Of a stretch of 64,000 nt of DNA, positions 19,795 to 31,214 are shown piece after piece. The DNA is taken from the NCBI RefSeq assembly GCF_913061305.1, contig NZ_CAJXST010000001.1, forward strand, positions 62,001 to 126,000. Reading direction: 5' to 3'. Both the position numbers and the translations under genes were made by a program. Numbering within the stretch: the stretch's first letter is position 1; every line of letters begins with the position of its first letter. The stretch is from an uncultured Porticoccus sp. (lineage in GTDB: Bacteria; Pseudomonadota; Gammaproteobacteria; Pseudomonadales; Porticoccaceae). The notes below the pieces were generated by a model. The model was not told the origin of the DNA. It worked only from the letters and a program-made list of their open reading frames with translations, and ran no database searches.

Positions 19795-20313
19795 TCAGCT
19801 TTTGAGCTTTGCCGAAACCACCGGCCAAACCAGTGGACTTCCGGAATTTATTGCAACGTCGCCTGTACGGCTCAAGTAAAGATTCAGATTTTGCAGTTGT
19901 TGCCTGACACCCAGCTCTCCGCTATCGGCGCTGTCCATTGAGCTGCCGCTTTTTTTCCGCCACCAGTTACACAGCCCATTCTGGACAACTCGCTCGGCCT
20001 TGAGTTCAAGTTGCTTAACTTCCAGCGGCCATTCCTGATCGGCGAAGCCCGCGAATTCCGACTGCACAAAACGCCGAACACCACGCAACGGCTCGACGAC
20101 CTGTTCATTCCAATCTTGAATGACCTCTTCCACCTCATCCAGATCCGCGACAGTTAATACCTGTCCGAAACTGCCGAGCCAGCAACAGAACAGGACCAGA
20201 TTGACATTGGCGCCGACGTTTTCCTGTAGCTCGAGACACACCCGGGCCACTTCCGGGCGACCGTAGTGAACCAGCGAATAGTCCCAGAAGGGATTGCCCG
20301 ATAACTGGTTCAA
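19795..20313 (-). CDS. TIGR02444 family conserved hypothetical protein
   Basis: 172 residues. The segment NPFWDYSLVHYGRPEVARVCLELQ followed by ANVNLVLFCCW, split here as the family core, marks TIGR02444, a family of unknown function. The start is a TTG six bases after GAGGTG, a ribosome binding site that overlaps the elbB stop codon. The reading frame is open further upstream only because it runs inside elbB. Probably translationally coupled to elbB. Confidence 0.72.
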   Translation of the reverse strand: MNQLSGNPFWDYSLVHYGRPEVARVCLELQENVGANVNLVLFCCWLGSFGQVLTVADLDEVEEVIQDWNEQVVEPLRGVRRFVQSEFAGFADQEWPLEVKQLELKAERVVQNGLCNWWRKKSGSSMDSADSGELGVRQQLQNLNLYLSRTGDVAINSGSPLVWPVVSAKLKS

Positions 20314-20323
20314 AGCCCACACC

Positions 20324-20983
20324 TCAAGCCATTGCCAATACTGCGTCCACCAGTTTGTTGATGCCCGTGGCCGCTTCACTGATGCGACCGGCCAGCATAT
20401 AGGCGGGCGTGGTAACCAACTTGTTCTTTTCATCGATACAGATATCGCCGACACCACAGGTCCGATGCTCGGCACCGGTGGATTCGATGGCTGCAGCAAT
20501 CTCGGGGTTATCACCCACAGTGCACTTTACTCCAGCACCAAACAGCACACCCGACATCACCGGTGCAATACACATCAACCCAACCGGTTTACCGCTGTTG
20601 TGCATGGCATGAATAAAGTTACTGAGCTCCTCGCGGACACTCAACTGCGCACCCTGGACAGCGAAATCGGACAGGTTTTTGGCAGCGCCAAAGCCTCCGG
20701 GCAAAATGACCGCATCAAAATCATCGGCATTGGCTTCCGCCAGTTCTTTGATGTCACCTCGGGCCAGTCTTGCCGCTTCCACCAGCACATTGCGGGTCTC
20801 ACCTTCAGCGACTTCACCCGTCGCGTGATTGATCACATGCAATTGCTCAATATCAGGTGCAAAACACTGAACCTCCGCACCAGCCTGGTCAAGACTCAGC
20901 AGGGTAATCACGCTTTCGTAAATTTCTGAGCCGTCATAAACGCCACAGCCGGACAGAACTACTGCCACTCGCTTGCTCATCAC
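20324..20983 (-). CDS. elbB: ElbB glyoxalase-like DJ-1/PfpI family protein
   Basis: 219 residues. KRVAVVLSGCGVYDGSEIYES at the N-terminus and MCIAPV with the nucleophile-elbow cysteine near residue 137 identify ElbB, a class I glutamine-amidotransferase-like fold. It was once linked to isoprenoid synthesis and has weak glyoxalase activity. It is followed directly by the TIGR02444 gene. Confidence 0.85.
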   Translation of the reverse strand: MMSKRVAVVLSGCGVYDGSEIYESVITLLSLDQAGAEVQCFAPDIEQLHVINHATGEVAEGETRNVLVEAARLARGDIKELAEANADDFDAVILPGGFGAAKNLSDFAVQGAQLSVREELSNFIHAMHNSGKPVGLMCIAPVMSGVLFGAGVKCTVGDNPEIAAAIESTGAEHRTCGVGDICIDEKNKLVTTPAYMLAGRISEAATGINKLVDAVLAMA

Positions 20984-21087
20984 TTACCTCCTTCTAATTT
21001 CCACGACTCAAATGCATGGATGTATCTCAGTACCAACCGGGAGTATAGGCAGCCATCTGATGGATTCCCACCATCCCCTCCCGGCCT

Positions 21088-21780
21088 TCAGACTGACTGG
21101 AACAGTAAATCCCAAACGCCGTGACCCAGGCGTTCACCGCGCTGCTCAAATTTGGTGGTGGGCCGGTAGTCCGGACGCGGCGCGTAATGGCCGGTCCCGG
21201 CCACATTTTCGAGGCCACTGACCGCCTCCATTATCTCCAGCATATGCTCTGCGTAGGGCTGCCAGTCCGTTGCAAAATGCAGCATGCCCCCCAGCTTCAG
21301 CTTGTCCCGAAGTTGCTCGACAAATGCCGTCTGGATCAACCGTCGTTTATTGTGCTTCTTCTTGTGCCAGGGATCCGGAAAGTAAATCTGAACACGGTCG
21401 AGGCTGTGGCCGGCAATGCAATCGGCCAGAACGTCGTTCGCATCGGCCAGATACACCCGCAGGTTTGGCAACGCCAGTTTGCCGGTATTATTGATCAGGC
21501 GCCCCACCCCCGGCGGATGCACCTCAATACCAATAAAATCCTTATCCGGTTCTGTCTGCAGCATGGTCAACAACGAATCGCCCATACCAAAACCAATTTC
21601 CAGTACCCGCGGGGCCTCGCGACCAAACGTGGTATCTGCATCCAGTTGGCCCTGGTACAGACTCAGCCCGTAAACGGGCCAGTATTTTTCGAAAGCAGCA
21701 CGCTGGCCCTCCGTCATCCGGCCGGCCCGCACCACATAACTTCGAATGGACTTCTTTTTAAACTCCGGCCTGATTTCCAA
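21088..21780 (-). CDS. trmB: tRNA (guanine46-N7)-methyltransferase
   Basis: 230 residues starting at a TTG that follows GGAG by seven bases, two bases after the stop of the DUF423 gene. The SAM-binding EIGFGMGDSLL, the YFPDPWHKKKHNKRR catalytic/RNA-binding block and the C-terminal TKFEQRGERLGHGV are diagnostic. It methylates position 46 in the variable loop of tRNAs. Confidence 0.9.
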   Translation of the reverse strand: MEIRPEFKKKSIRSYVVRAGRMTEGQRAAFEKYWPVYGLSLYQGQLDADTTFGREAPRVLEIGFGMGDSLLTMLQTEPDKDFIGIEVHPPGVGRLINNTGKLALPNLRVYLADANDVLADCIAGHSLDRVQIYFPDPWHKKKHNKRRLIQTAFVEQLRDKLKLGGMLHFATDWQPYAEHMLEIMEAVSGLENVAGTGHYAPRPDYRPTTKFEQRGERLGHGVWDLLFQSV

Positions 21781-21782
21781 CC

Positions 21783-22175
21783 CTATTCTCCGCTGCCTCT
21801 CGCCATGGTAACGAGTCGAATCAGCGCAAAAGACAGCACCACCCAACTTGCCATAAACAACAGCCCACCAAACGGGGTCACCATGCCGAGGGCCGTAAAC
21901 CCGGTAATCACCAGGGCATAGAGGCTACCCGAGAACAACAGGGTTCCCGCCACCATCAACCAACCGGCCACCTCCAGTAATCGCAATGGCTGACGCAGGG
22001 CTGCGACGACGAGAGCCAATAGCGCCAGGGCGTGAAACATCTGATATAACACCGCTGTTTGCCAGACAGCCAGCATCTCGGGGCTCACCGAGCCACGCAA
22101 TCCGTGGGCTCCGAACGCACCCAGCGCTACGGCCAAAAATCCCGAGATTGCCGCACAGACTGCCAATAGTTTCAT
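21783..22175 (-). CDS. DUF423 membrane protein (YgdD/UPF0382)
   Basis: 130 residues with four membrane helices and the family motif ALGAFGAHGL near the N-terminus. The ATG lies six bases after GGAG. The function is unknown; it is often found near tRNA-modification genes and here precedes trmB. Confidence 0.82.
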   Translation of the reverse strand: MKLLAVCAAISGFLAVALGAFGAHGLRGSVSPEMLAVWQTAVLYQMFHALALLALVVAALRQPLRLLEVAGWLMVAGTLLFSGSLYALVITGFTALGMVTPFGGLLFMASWVVLSFALIRLVTMARGSGE

Positions 22176-22205
22176 TCGTTTCTCCAGAAAAACGCTTTTC
22201 AATAA

Positions 22206-22230
22206 AAAAGCCGCGATTTCCGCGGCTTTT
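22206..22230 (-). terminator. rho-independent terminator of rpoH
   Basis: AAAAGCCGCG-ATTTC-CGCGGCTTTT is a perfect 10-base stem. On the minus strand it is followed by a run of six T, placing it just after rpoH. Confidence 0.9.
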
Positions 22231-22254
22231 CAGGTATCGACAAAATTATCGATA

Positions 22255-23109
22255 TCAGGCTTCCATGGTCGCCCGCACTTTTTTCATGGCATTTTGCTCC
22301 AGCTGACGTACCCGCTCGGCAGAGATACCGTATTTATCCGCCAGGTCGTGCAGCGTGGCTTTATCATCCATCAGCCACCGGCTGTTGATAATATCGCGAC
22401 TGCGGTCATCGAGCTCGGCGAGCGCCTTGACCATCCGCCCGTGGTTATCTTCCTCACTGTCGGACTGCTCCAGTTGCCAGGCCGGATCTGCGCGGTGATC
22501 TTCAAGATACAGTGCCGGGGCCTGGTAGCTACTGTCTTCATCACTGTCTTCCGGCACATCGAAGGCGGTGTCGCGAGCCGACAGTCGCTGTTCCATTTCC
22601 AGCACCTGCTTCACATCCACCCCCAGATCCTGGGCAATGGCCTCGGCTTCATTGTTGGTCAGCCAGGCCAGGCGGCGCTTGGCGCTGCGAAGGTTAAAAA
22701 ATAATTTGCGTTGAGCCTTGGTGGTGGCCACTTTGACAATGCGCCAGTTGCGCAGGACATATTCGTGAATCTCGGCCTTGATCCAGTGGACGGCAAAGGA
22801 TACCAGACGTACACCCTTCTCGGGATTGTAGCGTTTTACTGCTTTCATCAGACCGACATTGCCTTCCTGGATCAGATCCCCGAGGGGCAGGCCATAACCA
22901 TTGTAGGAGCGCGCAATGTGCACGACAAAACGCAAATGCGAGAGCACCAGCCGACGGGCAGCGTCGAGGTCTTCACGATAATAGAGGTCTTCAGCGAGAG
23001 AGCGCTCCTGCTCCACAGACAACACGGCAATGGAGTTAACACCCTGCATGTACGCAGCGAGATTGGCACCCGGTGCCATCCATTCATAAGCCTGTAACGC
23101 TTTCTTCAT
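22255..23109 (-). CDS. rpoH: heat-shock sigma factor sigma-32
   Basis: 284 residues. Region 2.1-2.4 ([48 protein letters not shown]) and the RpoH box QRKLFFNLR are present, with region 4 HTH at the C-terminus ([24 protein letters not shown]). It directs RNA polymerase to chaperone and protease genes. Its place after ftsX is conserved in gammaproteobacteria. The ATG follows AGAGG. Thermosensor structure in the mRNA is known in E. coli but cannot be judged here. Confidence 0.95.
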   Translation of the reverse strand: MKKALQAYEWMAPGANLAAYMQGVNSIAVLSVEQERSLAEDLYYREDLDAARRLVLSHLRFVVHIARSYNGYGLPLGDLIQEGNVGLMKAVKRYNPEKGVRLVSFAVHWIKAEIHEYVLRNWRIVKVATTKAQRKLFFNLRSAKRRLAWLTNNEAEAIAQDLGVDVKQVLEMEQRLSARDTAFDVPEDSDEDSSYQAPALYLEDHRADPAWQLEQSDSEEDNHGRMVKALAELDDRSRDIINSRWLMDDKATLHDLADKYGISAERVRQLEQNAMKKVRATMEA

Positions 23110-23207
23110 ATCAACCTCTAAAAACCAGGGAGCAGTAGTTTAGCAACTTGTGGTTAGATTTTCATAGTGTAAAAAAGTTGCATTTGCCAGTTTAATCTGT
23201 CGCAAGG

Positions 23208-24257
23208 CTACCCTGGCTCGATACTGGAGAGATGTCTGGCTACCGCCAGCCACGCGCCCACAAGTCCCAGTAGAGCACCCGCTGCCATGAGATAGAGCAG
23301 GCCGACCAAACCCAGCCCCTCCAGCTCAAAGACACTTTGATAGAGCGCGGCCAGCCTCGACACCAGCCCGGAAAGGGAAAATAACGCCAAAGCCACCAGC
23401 ACCCAGGCCAGCACGCCACCAATCAGGCCATACCATACACCGGTGTAAAGAAAAGGCCGGCGGACATAGTTGTCAGTTCCACCCACCAGTTTGACCACGA
23501 CAATTTCATCCCGGCGATTTTCGATCGCCAGACGGATTGTGTTACCCACGATCAACAGCACCCCCATTGAAAGAGCCAGGGCCAGAGCGAGCGCCAATCG
23601 CTCCCCAACAGACAATATTGCCTGCAGGCGTTCCATCCACTTCATATCCAGCCGCACTTCATCCACCCCCGGCAGGGCCATGATTCTTGCCACCAGCGCT
23701 TCGCTGGCCACCAGATCCCCCTGAAACCGGTTATCCGGCTGGACCAGCAACACAGCGGGCAGCGGATTCTCCTCCAGCATCTCCAGCACATCGCCAAAAC
23801 CGGACAACTCGCGAAACTCTGTCAGGGCCTGTGCTCGGGAGATGTAACGGACTGAGCGAATATCGGCGTCCTCCGACAGGTTCTGCCGCAACTGCCCAAT
23901 CGTTTCGTCTGAGGCGGACTTGTTCAGAAAGAGGGTCAGCTGGGCCGTTGTTTCCACCCGGCTGCCAAGCTGTTCAAGATTGACAATACCGAGGTAAAGC
24001 GCAGCCGGTAACCCCAGCGCGATCGCGACAACCAGTGACGTCATCAGGGTCTGGACCGGCTCTGCCAGCAATTTCCTGCTGGTACTGACGAGTAATTGCT
24101 GATGATGCTGTAAATAACTTTTCAGCTTGTCAGACCAGCCGACTTGCCCACCACTTGCCCCGCGTCGCGGTTCCTTTATCGGCGGTTTTTTGCCCACCCC
24201 GACCTTGCGCTCCGCCGACGGCCTGCGATCCTGTTTCTGCCACCGGTTAGCCGACAT
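23208..24257 (-). CDS. ftsX: cell division ABC transporter permease FtsX
   Basis: 349 residues from an ATG preceded by AGAGG and overlapping the end of ftsE. A basic cytoplasmic N-terminus of about 65 residues is followed by four membrane helices and a large periplasmic loop. FtsX with FtsE activates septal peptidoglycan hydrolases through EnvC-like partners. The C-terminal helices SMGVLLIVGNTIRLAIENRR and later ones match the FtsX/MacB permease fold. Confidence 0.92.
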   Translation of the reverse strand: MSANRWQKQDRRPSAERKVGVGKKPPIKEPRRGASGGQVGWSDKLKSYLQHHQQLLVSTSRKLLAEPVQTLMTSLVVAIALGLPAALYLGIVNLEQLGSRVETTAQLTLFLNKSASDETIGQLRQNLSEDADIRSVRYISRAQALTEFRELSGFGDVLEMLEENPLPAVLLVQPDNRFQGDLVASEALVARIMALPGVDEVRLDMKWMERLQAILSVGERLALALALALSMGVLLIVGNTIRLAIENRRDEIVVVKLVGGTDNYVRRPFLYTGVWYGLIGGVLAWVLVALALFSLSGLVSRLAALYQSVFELEGLGLVGLLYLMAAGALLGLVGAWLAVARHLSSIEPG

Positions 24258-24924
24258 GCACAGGCCTCTCATCGCTCGCCAATCTGCCCTGCTGCAGCTG
24301 TAGGACACGCAGTCCCATCCTGGAAATCAGATCAATATCATGGGTGGCAATCAGAACGGTGACACCGACCTCGCCAAAATCGCGGAACAGATTCATGATC
24401 TCTGATGACAGTTCCGGGTCGAGGTTTCCGGTGGGCTCATCTGCCAGCAGAATGCGGGGTTTGTGTACCACTGCCCGGGCAATACCCACGCGCTGCTGCT
24501 CGCCACCGGACAGCGTGATGGGATTTTGTTTTTCCTTGTCGAGCAGGCCCACTTTATCCAGCGCAGCCCTCACCCGGCGACCTACCTCACGGGGCTGATA
24601 ACCGGAAACCAACAATGGCAGCGCCACGTTATCAAACACCGTTCGGTCAAACAGCAGCTGATGATTCTGAAACACAACACCCACATTGCGCCGGTAGTAG
24701 GGAATCTGGCTGCGGTGTAACCGACCGAGGTTTTTACCATTGATCAGCAACTGTCCCTGGCTGGGACGCTCCATCAGCATAACCAATTTTAATACCGTGC
24801 TCTTGCCGGCACCGGAATGCCCGGTAAGAAAAGCCATTTCACCGGCATCGAGATTCAACGTCAAACCGCTCAGGGCCTCCTGGCCCGTGGCATAACGTTT
24901 ACTGACCTTGTCAAAGCAGATCAT
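24247..24924 (-). CDS. ftsE: cell division ATP-binding protein FtsE
   Basis: 225 residues. Walker A GHSGAGKST, the signature LSGGEQQRVGIARAVV and Walker B ILLADEPTGNLD are complete. The start MICFDKVSKRY aligns with E. coli FtsE; a TTG seven codons upstream overlaps the ftsY stop and could also be used. It forms the divisome ABC complex with FtsX, next in the operon. Confidence 0.93.
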   Translation of the reverse strand: MICFDKVSKRYATGQEALSGLTLNLDAGEMAFLTGHSGAGKSTVLKLVMLMERPSQGQLLINGKNLGRLHRSQIPYYRRNVGVVFQNHQLLFDRTVFDNVALPLLVSGYQPREVGRRVRAALDKVGLLDKEKQNPITLSGGEQQRVGIARAVVHKPRILLADEPTGNLDPELSSEIMNLFRDFGEVGVTVLIATHDIDLISRMGLRVLQLQQGRLASDERPVHVG

Positions 24925-24941
24925 GGGATTTGGCTTGCCAC

Positions 24942-26006
24942 TCAAGTGTTCTGGTCAAACAATGCCGCCACATATTCCTGAGCCACAAAGGGTTGCAGGT
25001 CGTCTATACTCTCACCCAGGCCCACGTACCGAATGGGTACGCCAAAGCGTTTACAGAGGGAAAAGATGATGCCGCCCTTAGCGGTGCCATCCAGCTTGGT
25101 CAGCGCCACACCGGTGACGGTAACGGCCTCCTGAAATTGTTGCATCTGATTGAGCGCATTCTGGCCTGTTCCGGCATCCAGCACGAGCAGCACCTCATGG
25201 GGAGCACTGTCATCGAGCTTGGCCATCACCCGTTTGACCTTTTTGAGCTCTTCCATCAGATTGCTTTTGTTGTGCAGGCGTCCCGCGGTATCGGCAATCA
25301 ATATGTCTGTACCCCGGGATTTGGCGGACTGAATCGCATCAAAGATGACCGAGGCGCTGTCCGCTCCGCTCTGTTGGGCAACCACCGGTACGCTGTTGCG
25401 GTCACCCCAAGCCTGCAGCTGTTCAACCGCTGCAGCACGGAAGGTATCCCCGGCTGCCAACATCACGGATTTACCCTGATTCTGAAATCGTTTGGCCAGT
25501 TTGCCAATGGTCGTGGTCTTGCCGACACCATTGACCCCGATAACCAGAATCACATAGGGCTGATGCGCCCCGGTGATGGACAGCGCCTGCTCACAGGGTT
25601 TCAACTTTGCCGCCATCGCGTCTTGCAGTGCGGCAAACAGGGCACGACTGTGGGCCAACTCCCTGCGCTGTACCCGCCCGGCGAGGTCCTGAATAATCTC
25701 CACCGTGGATTCAATACCCACATCAGCCTGTAATAACAGGGTTTCAAGCTCTTCCAGCAGGGCATCGTCTATTTCCCGGTCGCCGAGAAACAGATTGCCA
25801 AATGTGCGGCCGGTCTTCGACAGGGCGCGACGAAATCGGTCGCCCAGCGTCTCTTTTTGCGTATTTTCCGCAGCCACTGCCATTGATGGCTCGGGCTTAA
25901 CTTCGGCAGGGGTCTGCTCAGGTTTTTTGGATGAACGAAAACGCTGCAAAAAAGAGCGCTTTTCATTCGCAGACATATCATTTTCCATCTTGCTTGGGTC
26001 GGTCAC
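24942..26006 (-). CDS. ftsY: signal recognition particle receptor FtsY
   Basis: 354 residues. An acidic, variable A domain of about 55 residues leads into the NG GTPase: G1 [26 protein letters not shown]. It receives ribosome-SRP complexes at the membrane for co-translational insertion. The GTG start has AGGAT five bases before it. First gene of ftsY-ftsE-ftsX, divergent from rsmD as in most gammaproteobacteria. Confidence 0.94.
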   Translation of the reverse strand: MTDPSKMENDMSANEKRSFLQRFRSSKKPEQTPAEVKPEPSMAVAAENTQKETLGDRFRRALSKTGRTFGNLFLGDREIDDALLEELETLLLQADVGIESTVEIIQDLAGRVQRRELAHSRALFAALQDAMAAKLKPCEQALSITGAHQPYVILVIGVNGVGKTTTIGKLAKRFQNQGKSVMLAAGDTFRAAAVEQLQAWGDRNSVPVVAQQSGADSASVIFDAIQSAKSRGTDILIADTAGRLHNKSNLMEELKKVKRVMAKLDDSAPHEVLLVLDAGTGQNALNQMQQFQEAVTVTGVALTKLDGTAKGGIIFSLCKRFGVPIRYVGLGESIDDLQPFVAQEYVAALFDQNT

Positions 26007-26071
26007 AGTGATCCTGTTTTCTCAGTTGGTATCGGGCGGTGTATGCTATCACTTTAGGGAGTATATAACGT

Positions 26072-27209
<1,138 letters not shown>

Positions 27210-28025
27210 TCACCGCTGGCAGCGTGGACAATAGACCGTGGAGCGCTGCCCCAACCTGATTTCCCTCAATACCGTTTGACAGCGCAGGCAGGGCAATCCA
27301 CCACGACCATAGACAAGCAATTGCTGTTTAAAGTAGCCGGGTTTGCCATCACCACCGACAAAATCACGCAAGGTCGTACCACCCTGTTCTATCGCCTTTC
27401 CGAGCACCTGACGGACCTGTTCTGCCAGGGATTCCAGGCGCTGCCGGGACACCTTACCGGCAGCCAGCGTCGGTCTGATACCACTGAGAAAAAGTGATTC
27501 ATTGGCGTAAATATTACCGGCACCCACGACCACCCGGTTATCCATCAGAAAAGCTTTGACCGCAACGCTCCTTCCCCTAGACAACCGATAGAGGTAATCA
27601 CCATTAAAATCGGGTGCGAAGGGTTCAGGACCCAATTGGCAGAGCCGAGCATGTTGCTCCGGAGGCCCCTCGACCCAGAGTATCGAGCCAAATCGACGCG
27701 GGTCGGAATAACGCAGCACGGTGTCGTCTGCAAAGCAGATATCCACGTGATCGTGCTTTGCAGCAGGGGTGTCGACAGTGACGATTCTGAGGCTCCCCGA
27801 CATACCCAGGTGAATCATCAGGTGGCCCTGCGGAAAGCGAAATAACAGGTACTTGCCACGCTGTCGCCCTTCCAGCAATGGCATTCCGCAAAGTTTTTCT
27901 GGCAGCCCCGGTGATACCGGCCAGCGCAGGCGGGACTCCCGCACCACGACCGCCTGAACATCCTTGCCAAGGATATGCGGCACAACTCCCCGCAATGTCA
28001 CCACCACTTCCGGCAATTCCGGCAT
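27210..28025 (-). CDS. mutM: formamidopyrimidine-DNA glycosylase
   Basis: 271 residues. The mature N-terminus PELPEV supplies the catalytic Pro2 and Glu3. A helix-two-turn-helix and a C-terminal zinc finger with two CxxC pairs (CLRC and CPRC) are intact. It removes 8-oxoguanine from DNA. Confidence 0.95.
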   Translation of the reverse strand: MPELPEVVVTLRGVVPHILGKDVQAVVVRESRLRWPVSPGLPEKLCGMPLLEGRQRGKYLLFRFPQGHLMIHLGMSGSLRIVTVDTPAAKHDHVDICFADDTVLRYSDPRRFGSILWVEGPPEQHARLCQLGPEPFAPDFNGDYLYRLSRGRSVAVKAFLMDNRVVVGAGNIYANESLFLSGIRPTLAAGKVSRQRLESLAEQVRQVLGKAIEQGGTTLRDFVGGDGKPGYFKQQLLVYGRGGLPCLRCQTVLREIRLGQRSTVYCPRCQR

Positions 28026-28148
28026 AATTCACTCCTGCAAACAGCCCGCGGCTGAAATCTCTGGCATACTTTAAAACAGCTTCGGACAAAGGGCATCAGC
28101 CAGCCGGGGCACGACACCATTCAATCCACGTTTCAACAGGTAATCAGC

Positions 28149-28556
28149 ATGGCTATAGGCAGGCGCAAAGTCGCCGAGGAACAGACGGACATCGATATGA
28201 CGCCGATGCTGGATGTCGTCTTTATTCTGCTGATCTTTTTTGTAGTCACCGCCTCGTTTGTCCGCGAAGCAGGTATTGATATCAACCGCCCCCCAATCAG
28301 TGACGAGCCACCACCGGACAGCCAGCCAACTGCTGTTATTTTTCGTATCGCTGAAGACAATACTGTCTGGCTTGAAGGACGGCGTATTGATGTTCGCTCA
28401 GTGCGCGCCAACGTCGAAAGAGTCCATGCCGAAAACCCACGGACAAAAGTCATTATTGAAGCGCACCCCCTCGCCAAAACGGAGACCTTTGTATTGATTT
28501 CCGATCAGGCCAGAGAGGCGGGGGTATACGACATCGCCCTTGGCACCACAAAATAG
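28149..28556 (+). CDS. exbD: ExbD/TolR family biopolymer transport protein
   Basis: 135 residues. One membrane helix (about 20-42) contains the functional aspartate in MTPMLDVVFILLIFFVV, and the rest is a periplasmic domain. ExbD works with ExbB to energise TonB receptors. No exbB or tonB is adjacent, so it may belong to a system encoded elsewhere. Confidence 0.85.
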   Translation: MAIGRRKVAEEQTDIDMTPMLDVVFILLIFFVVTASFVREAGIDINRPPISDEPPPDSQPTAVIFRIAEDNTVWLEGRRIDVRSVRANVERVHAENPRTKVIIEAHPLAKTETFVLISDQAREAGVYDIALGTTK

Positions 28557-28575
28557 CCAGATAAACGTGCGACAC

Positions 28576-28601
28576 AAAAAAGCCCCGGCTGCTGCGGGGC
28601 T
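28576..28601 (-). terminator. terminator after rpmB-rpmG
   Basis: Stem AGCCCCG/CGGGGCT with A6 to the left, which becomes a T run on the minus strand downstream of rpmG. Confidence 0.82.
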
Positions 28602-28642
28602 CGTTCGGTAGAAGCAGGCATCAGTGTCTGCCGGGAGGCGGA

Positions 28643-28810
28643 TTACTTGATTTTCGCTTCTTTGTAGGGGACATGCTTGCGAACCACCGGATCGTACTTG
28701 CTGAACTCCAGCTTTTCCGGCTGGGTACGCTTGTTCTTGGTGGTGGTGTAATAGTGTCCGGTGCCGGCACTGGATACCAGTTTGATTTTGTCGCGATTTG
28801 ACTTGGCCAT
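28643..28810 (-). CDS. rpmG: 50S ribosomal protein L33
   Basis: 55 residues, [20 protein letters not shown] at the N-terminus. It lacks the zinc-binding cysteine pairs, so it is the zinc-independent form. It lies 11 bases after rpmB, the usual pair. Confidence 0.94.
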   Translation of the reverse strand: MAKSNRDKIKLVSSAGTGHYYTTTKNKRTQPEKLEFSKYDPVVRKHVPYKEAKIK

Positions 28811-28821
28811 GGTTAGTCTCC

Positions 28822-29058
28822 TTAAACCTTAGCGTCGCGCTTGCGGATATCCGCCAGCACTTGGTCGATACCCAGCTTGTCAATAATGCGCATGCCCTTT
28901 GAAGAAATGCGCAGTTTGATAAAACGTTTCTCCGCCTCAACCCAAAAACGGTGACTGTGCAGGTTGGGCTCAAACCGGCGACGGGTTCTGTTTTTGGCGT
29001 GGGATACATTGTTACCTGTCATCGGTTTTTTGCCGGTGACCTGACATACTTTAGACAT
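28822..29058 (-). CDS. rpmB: 50S ribosomal protein L28
   Basis: 78 residues, starting [20 protein letters not shown] and rich in lysine and arginine. The true ATG is well inside a longer open frame, at the position expected for L28. First gene of the rpmB-rpmG pair. Confidence 0.95.
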   Translation of the reverse strand: MSKVCQVTGKKPMTGNNVSHAKNRTRRRFEPNLHSHRFWVEAEKRFIKLRISSKGMRIIDKLGIDQVLADIRKRDAKV

Positions 29059-29235
29059 TGCTTTGCCTCTGCTATTGGCGCCACCCCATCGGGCGACCGC
29101 TTTTGAAACCTGGCCGTTAAACCTGTTGTCCGAGAGACACCCCGAAAGGAGACACCCCGAAAAGAGCCGCGTTTTATACCAGAACGTCTCCCTGAAATCA
29201 AATACATTCACAGAATTGATTACCCGAGCTATGGG

Positions 29236-29910
29236 TCAGATCATTCCCCTCTCGGCGAGGGAAACGGTGTGGCCACCGCCCACAATCACGTGATCCAGCA
29301 CCCTCACATCCACCAATTGCAGTGCTTCCTGCAGTTGACGGGTAATGCATCGATCGGGGTCACTGGGTTCAGCCACGCCAGACGGGTGGTTGTGCGAGAG
29401 AATGACGGCCGCAGCATTGTGATGTAATGCCCGCTTGACCACTTCACGGGGGTGGACATTGGCGCTATTGACGGTACCGAAAAACAGTTTTTCCCAGGCA
29501 ATCAAACGGTGCTGGTTATCGAGAAACAGTACTCCGAACACTTCCTGATGGCGCTGGCCCAGCTGTGCCAGCAGAAATTCTCCTACACTGGCCGGATTGC
29601 TGAACACCTGATCCCGCTGCAGCTTTTCCCCCAGGTGGCGCCTTGCCAGCTCCATCACCGCCTGCAACTGGACAAACTTGGCCTCACCCAGACCGCGGGC
29701 ACGACAAAATGTGGGCTTGTCGGCGGCGAGCAACTGACCAAGATTGCCAAACTGATGCAGCAGTGATCGCGCCAAATCCACGGCCGATTGCCCGGCACAG
29801 CCAGTGCGCAGAAAAATTGCCAGCAATTCGGCATCGGAGAGCGTCTCCGCACCTTTTACCATGAGTTTTTCCCGGGGCCGCTCGCCCTCGGGCCAGTCTC
29901 TAATCGACAT
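29236..29910 (-). CDS. radC: RadC/JAB-domain protein
   Basis: 224 residues. The ATG follows AGGGAGGTG. An N-terminal helix-hairpin-helix region precedes the JAB metalloprotease-like domain with [14 protein letters not shown], the metal-binding motif. Despite its name, a repair role is doubtful. Its place beside rpmB and coaBC is conserved in gammaproteobacteria. Confidence 0.9.
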   Translation of the reverse strand: MSIRDWPEGERPREKLMVKGAETLSDAELLAIFLRTGCAGQSAVDLARSLLHQFGNLGQLLAADKPTFCRARGLGEAKFVQLQAVMELARRHLGEKLQRDQVFSNPASVGEFLLAQLGQRHQEVFGVLFLDNQHRLIAWEKLFFGTVNSANVHPREVVKRALHHNAAAVILSHNHPSGVAEPSDPDRCITRQLQEALQLVDVRVLDHVIVGGGHTVSLAERGMI

Positions 29911-30008
29911 AACACCTCCCTGTGCTATCAATAATATAGCCCCTGACTACGCAAACCTCCACGGCAATGTTATCTTAACCTTCCGGTGTCATATACAGGA
30001 TCCACCCG

Positions 30009-31208
30009 ATGCTCTCTCTGGCAAACAAACGCATACTGTTGGGTATAACCGGTGGAATTGCCGCCTACAAAAGTGCCGAGATTGTCCGTCGACTACAGGA
30101 TGCCGGTGCCGACATACAGGTAGTAATGACCAGTGCGGCCACCGAATTCATTACACCACTCACGCTACAGGCACTCTCCGGACATCGCGTCCACCTGGCT
30201 CTACTCGACCCGGAAAGCGAGGCGGCCATGGGCCATATCGAACTGTCCCGTTGGGCCGATGTCATCCTGGTCGCACCGGCCACCGCGGATTTTATGGCCA
30301 AACTGGCCAATGGCGAAGGCAGCGACCTGCTCTCCACTATCTGCCTGGCCAGCCGATCGACACTGGCCATTGCACCGTCCATGAACCAGGGTATGTGGCG
30401 CCACCCCAGCACCCAATACAATCTGGAGCGATTGCGCGGGCGTGGCGTGCACATTTTTGGCCCAACGGAGGGCAGCCAGGCCTGTGGCGACATCGGGCCA
30501 GGCAGAATGACCGAGCCACAGGATATTGTTGAACTCACCGCCGATCTGTTTGAAACCGGCGCACTGACCGGCAGAAAAGTCGTCATCACGGCAGGTCCTA
30601 CCCGGGAGGCGATTGACCCGGTGCGCTACATCAGCAACCACAGTTCCGGAAAGATGGGTTATGCCCTGGCAGAAGCTGCTGCAGAGGCCGGTGCAGAAAC
30701 TGTGCTGATCAGCGGCCCGGTTAATCTCAGCCCCCCCGATCGAGTCAAAACCATCCACGTGACCAGCGCCCTGGAGATGTACGAGGCAGCGCTGGCCGAA
30801 ACGGAGAACTGCCAGCTATTCATCGCCTCAGCGGCTGTGGCTGATTATCGGCCCGCCCGGGTCGCCGAACAGAAAATGAAAAAAACCGCTGATCAGATGA
30901 CCATTGAACTGGTGAAAAACCCGGATATTGTGAGTGCTGTTGCCGCGCTGCAGAATCGCCCTTTTACGGTGGGCTTTGCCGCGGAAACAACCCAGGTGGA
31001 AGATTTCGCCCGCAGCAAGCTGGAACGAAAAAAACTCGATCTGGTCATCGCCAACGATGTCTCCGACCGGACCATTGGTTTTAACAGTGATGACAACGCT
31101 GTGCTGGTCGTGGAAATGCAGGGCGCCGAGGCCATCCCCAAAATTAACAAGTCCATTTTGGCGCGGCAGCTAATCGCCAAAATTGCAGACATGCTACCGA
31201 CCGACTAG
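30009..31208 (+). CDS. coaBC: bifunctional phosphopantothenoylcysteine decarboxylase/phosphopantothenate-cysteine ligase
   Basis: 399 residues. The N-terminal flavoprotein CoaC half has GGIAAYKSAEIVR, APSMNQGMW and the redox cysteine in the SQACGDIGPGRM segment. The C-terminal CoaB half begins near residue 190 with VVITAGPTREAIDPVRYISN. It performs two successive steps of coenzyme A synthesis. In Pseudomonas dut lies between this gene and algC; here they are separated by only six bases. Confidence 0.94.
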   Translation: MLSLANKRILLGITGGIAAYKSAEIVRRLQDAGADIQVVMTSAATEFITPLTLQALSGHRVHLALLDPESEAAMGHIELSRWADVILVAPATADFMAKLANGEGSDLLSTICLASRSTLAIAPSMNQGMWRHPSTQYNLERLRGRGVHIFGPTEGSQACGDIGPGRMTEPQDIVELTADLFETGALTGRKVVITAGPTREAIDPVRYISNHSSGKMGYALAEAAAEAGAETVLISGPVNLSPPDRVKTIHVTSALEMYEAALAETENCQLFIASAAVADYRPARVAEQKMKKTADQMTIELVKNPDIVSAVAALQNRPFTVGFAAETTQVEDFARSKLERKKLDLVIANDVSDRTIGFNSDDNAVLVVEMQGAEAIPKINKSILARQLIAKIADMLPTD

Positions 31209-31214
31209 ACCGAT

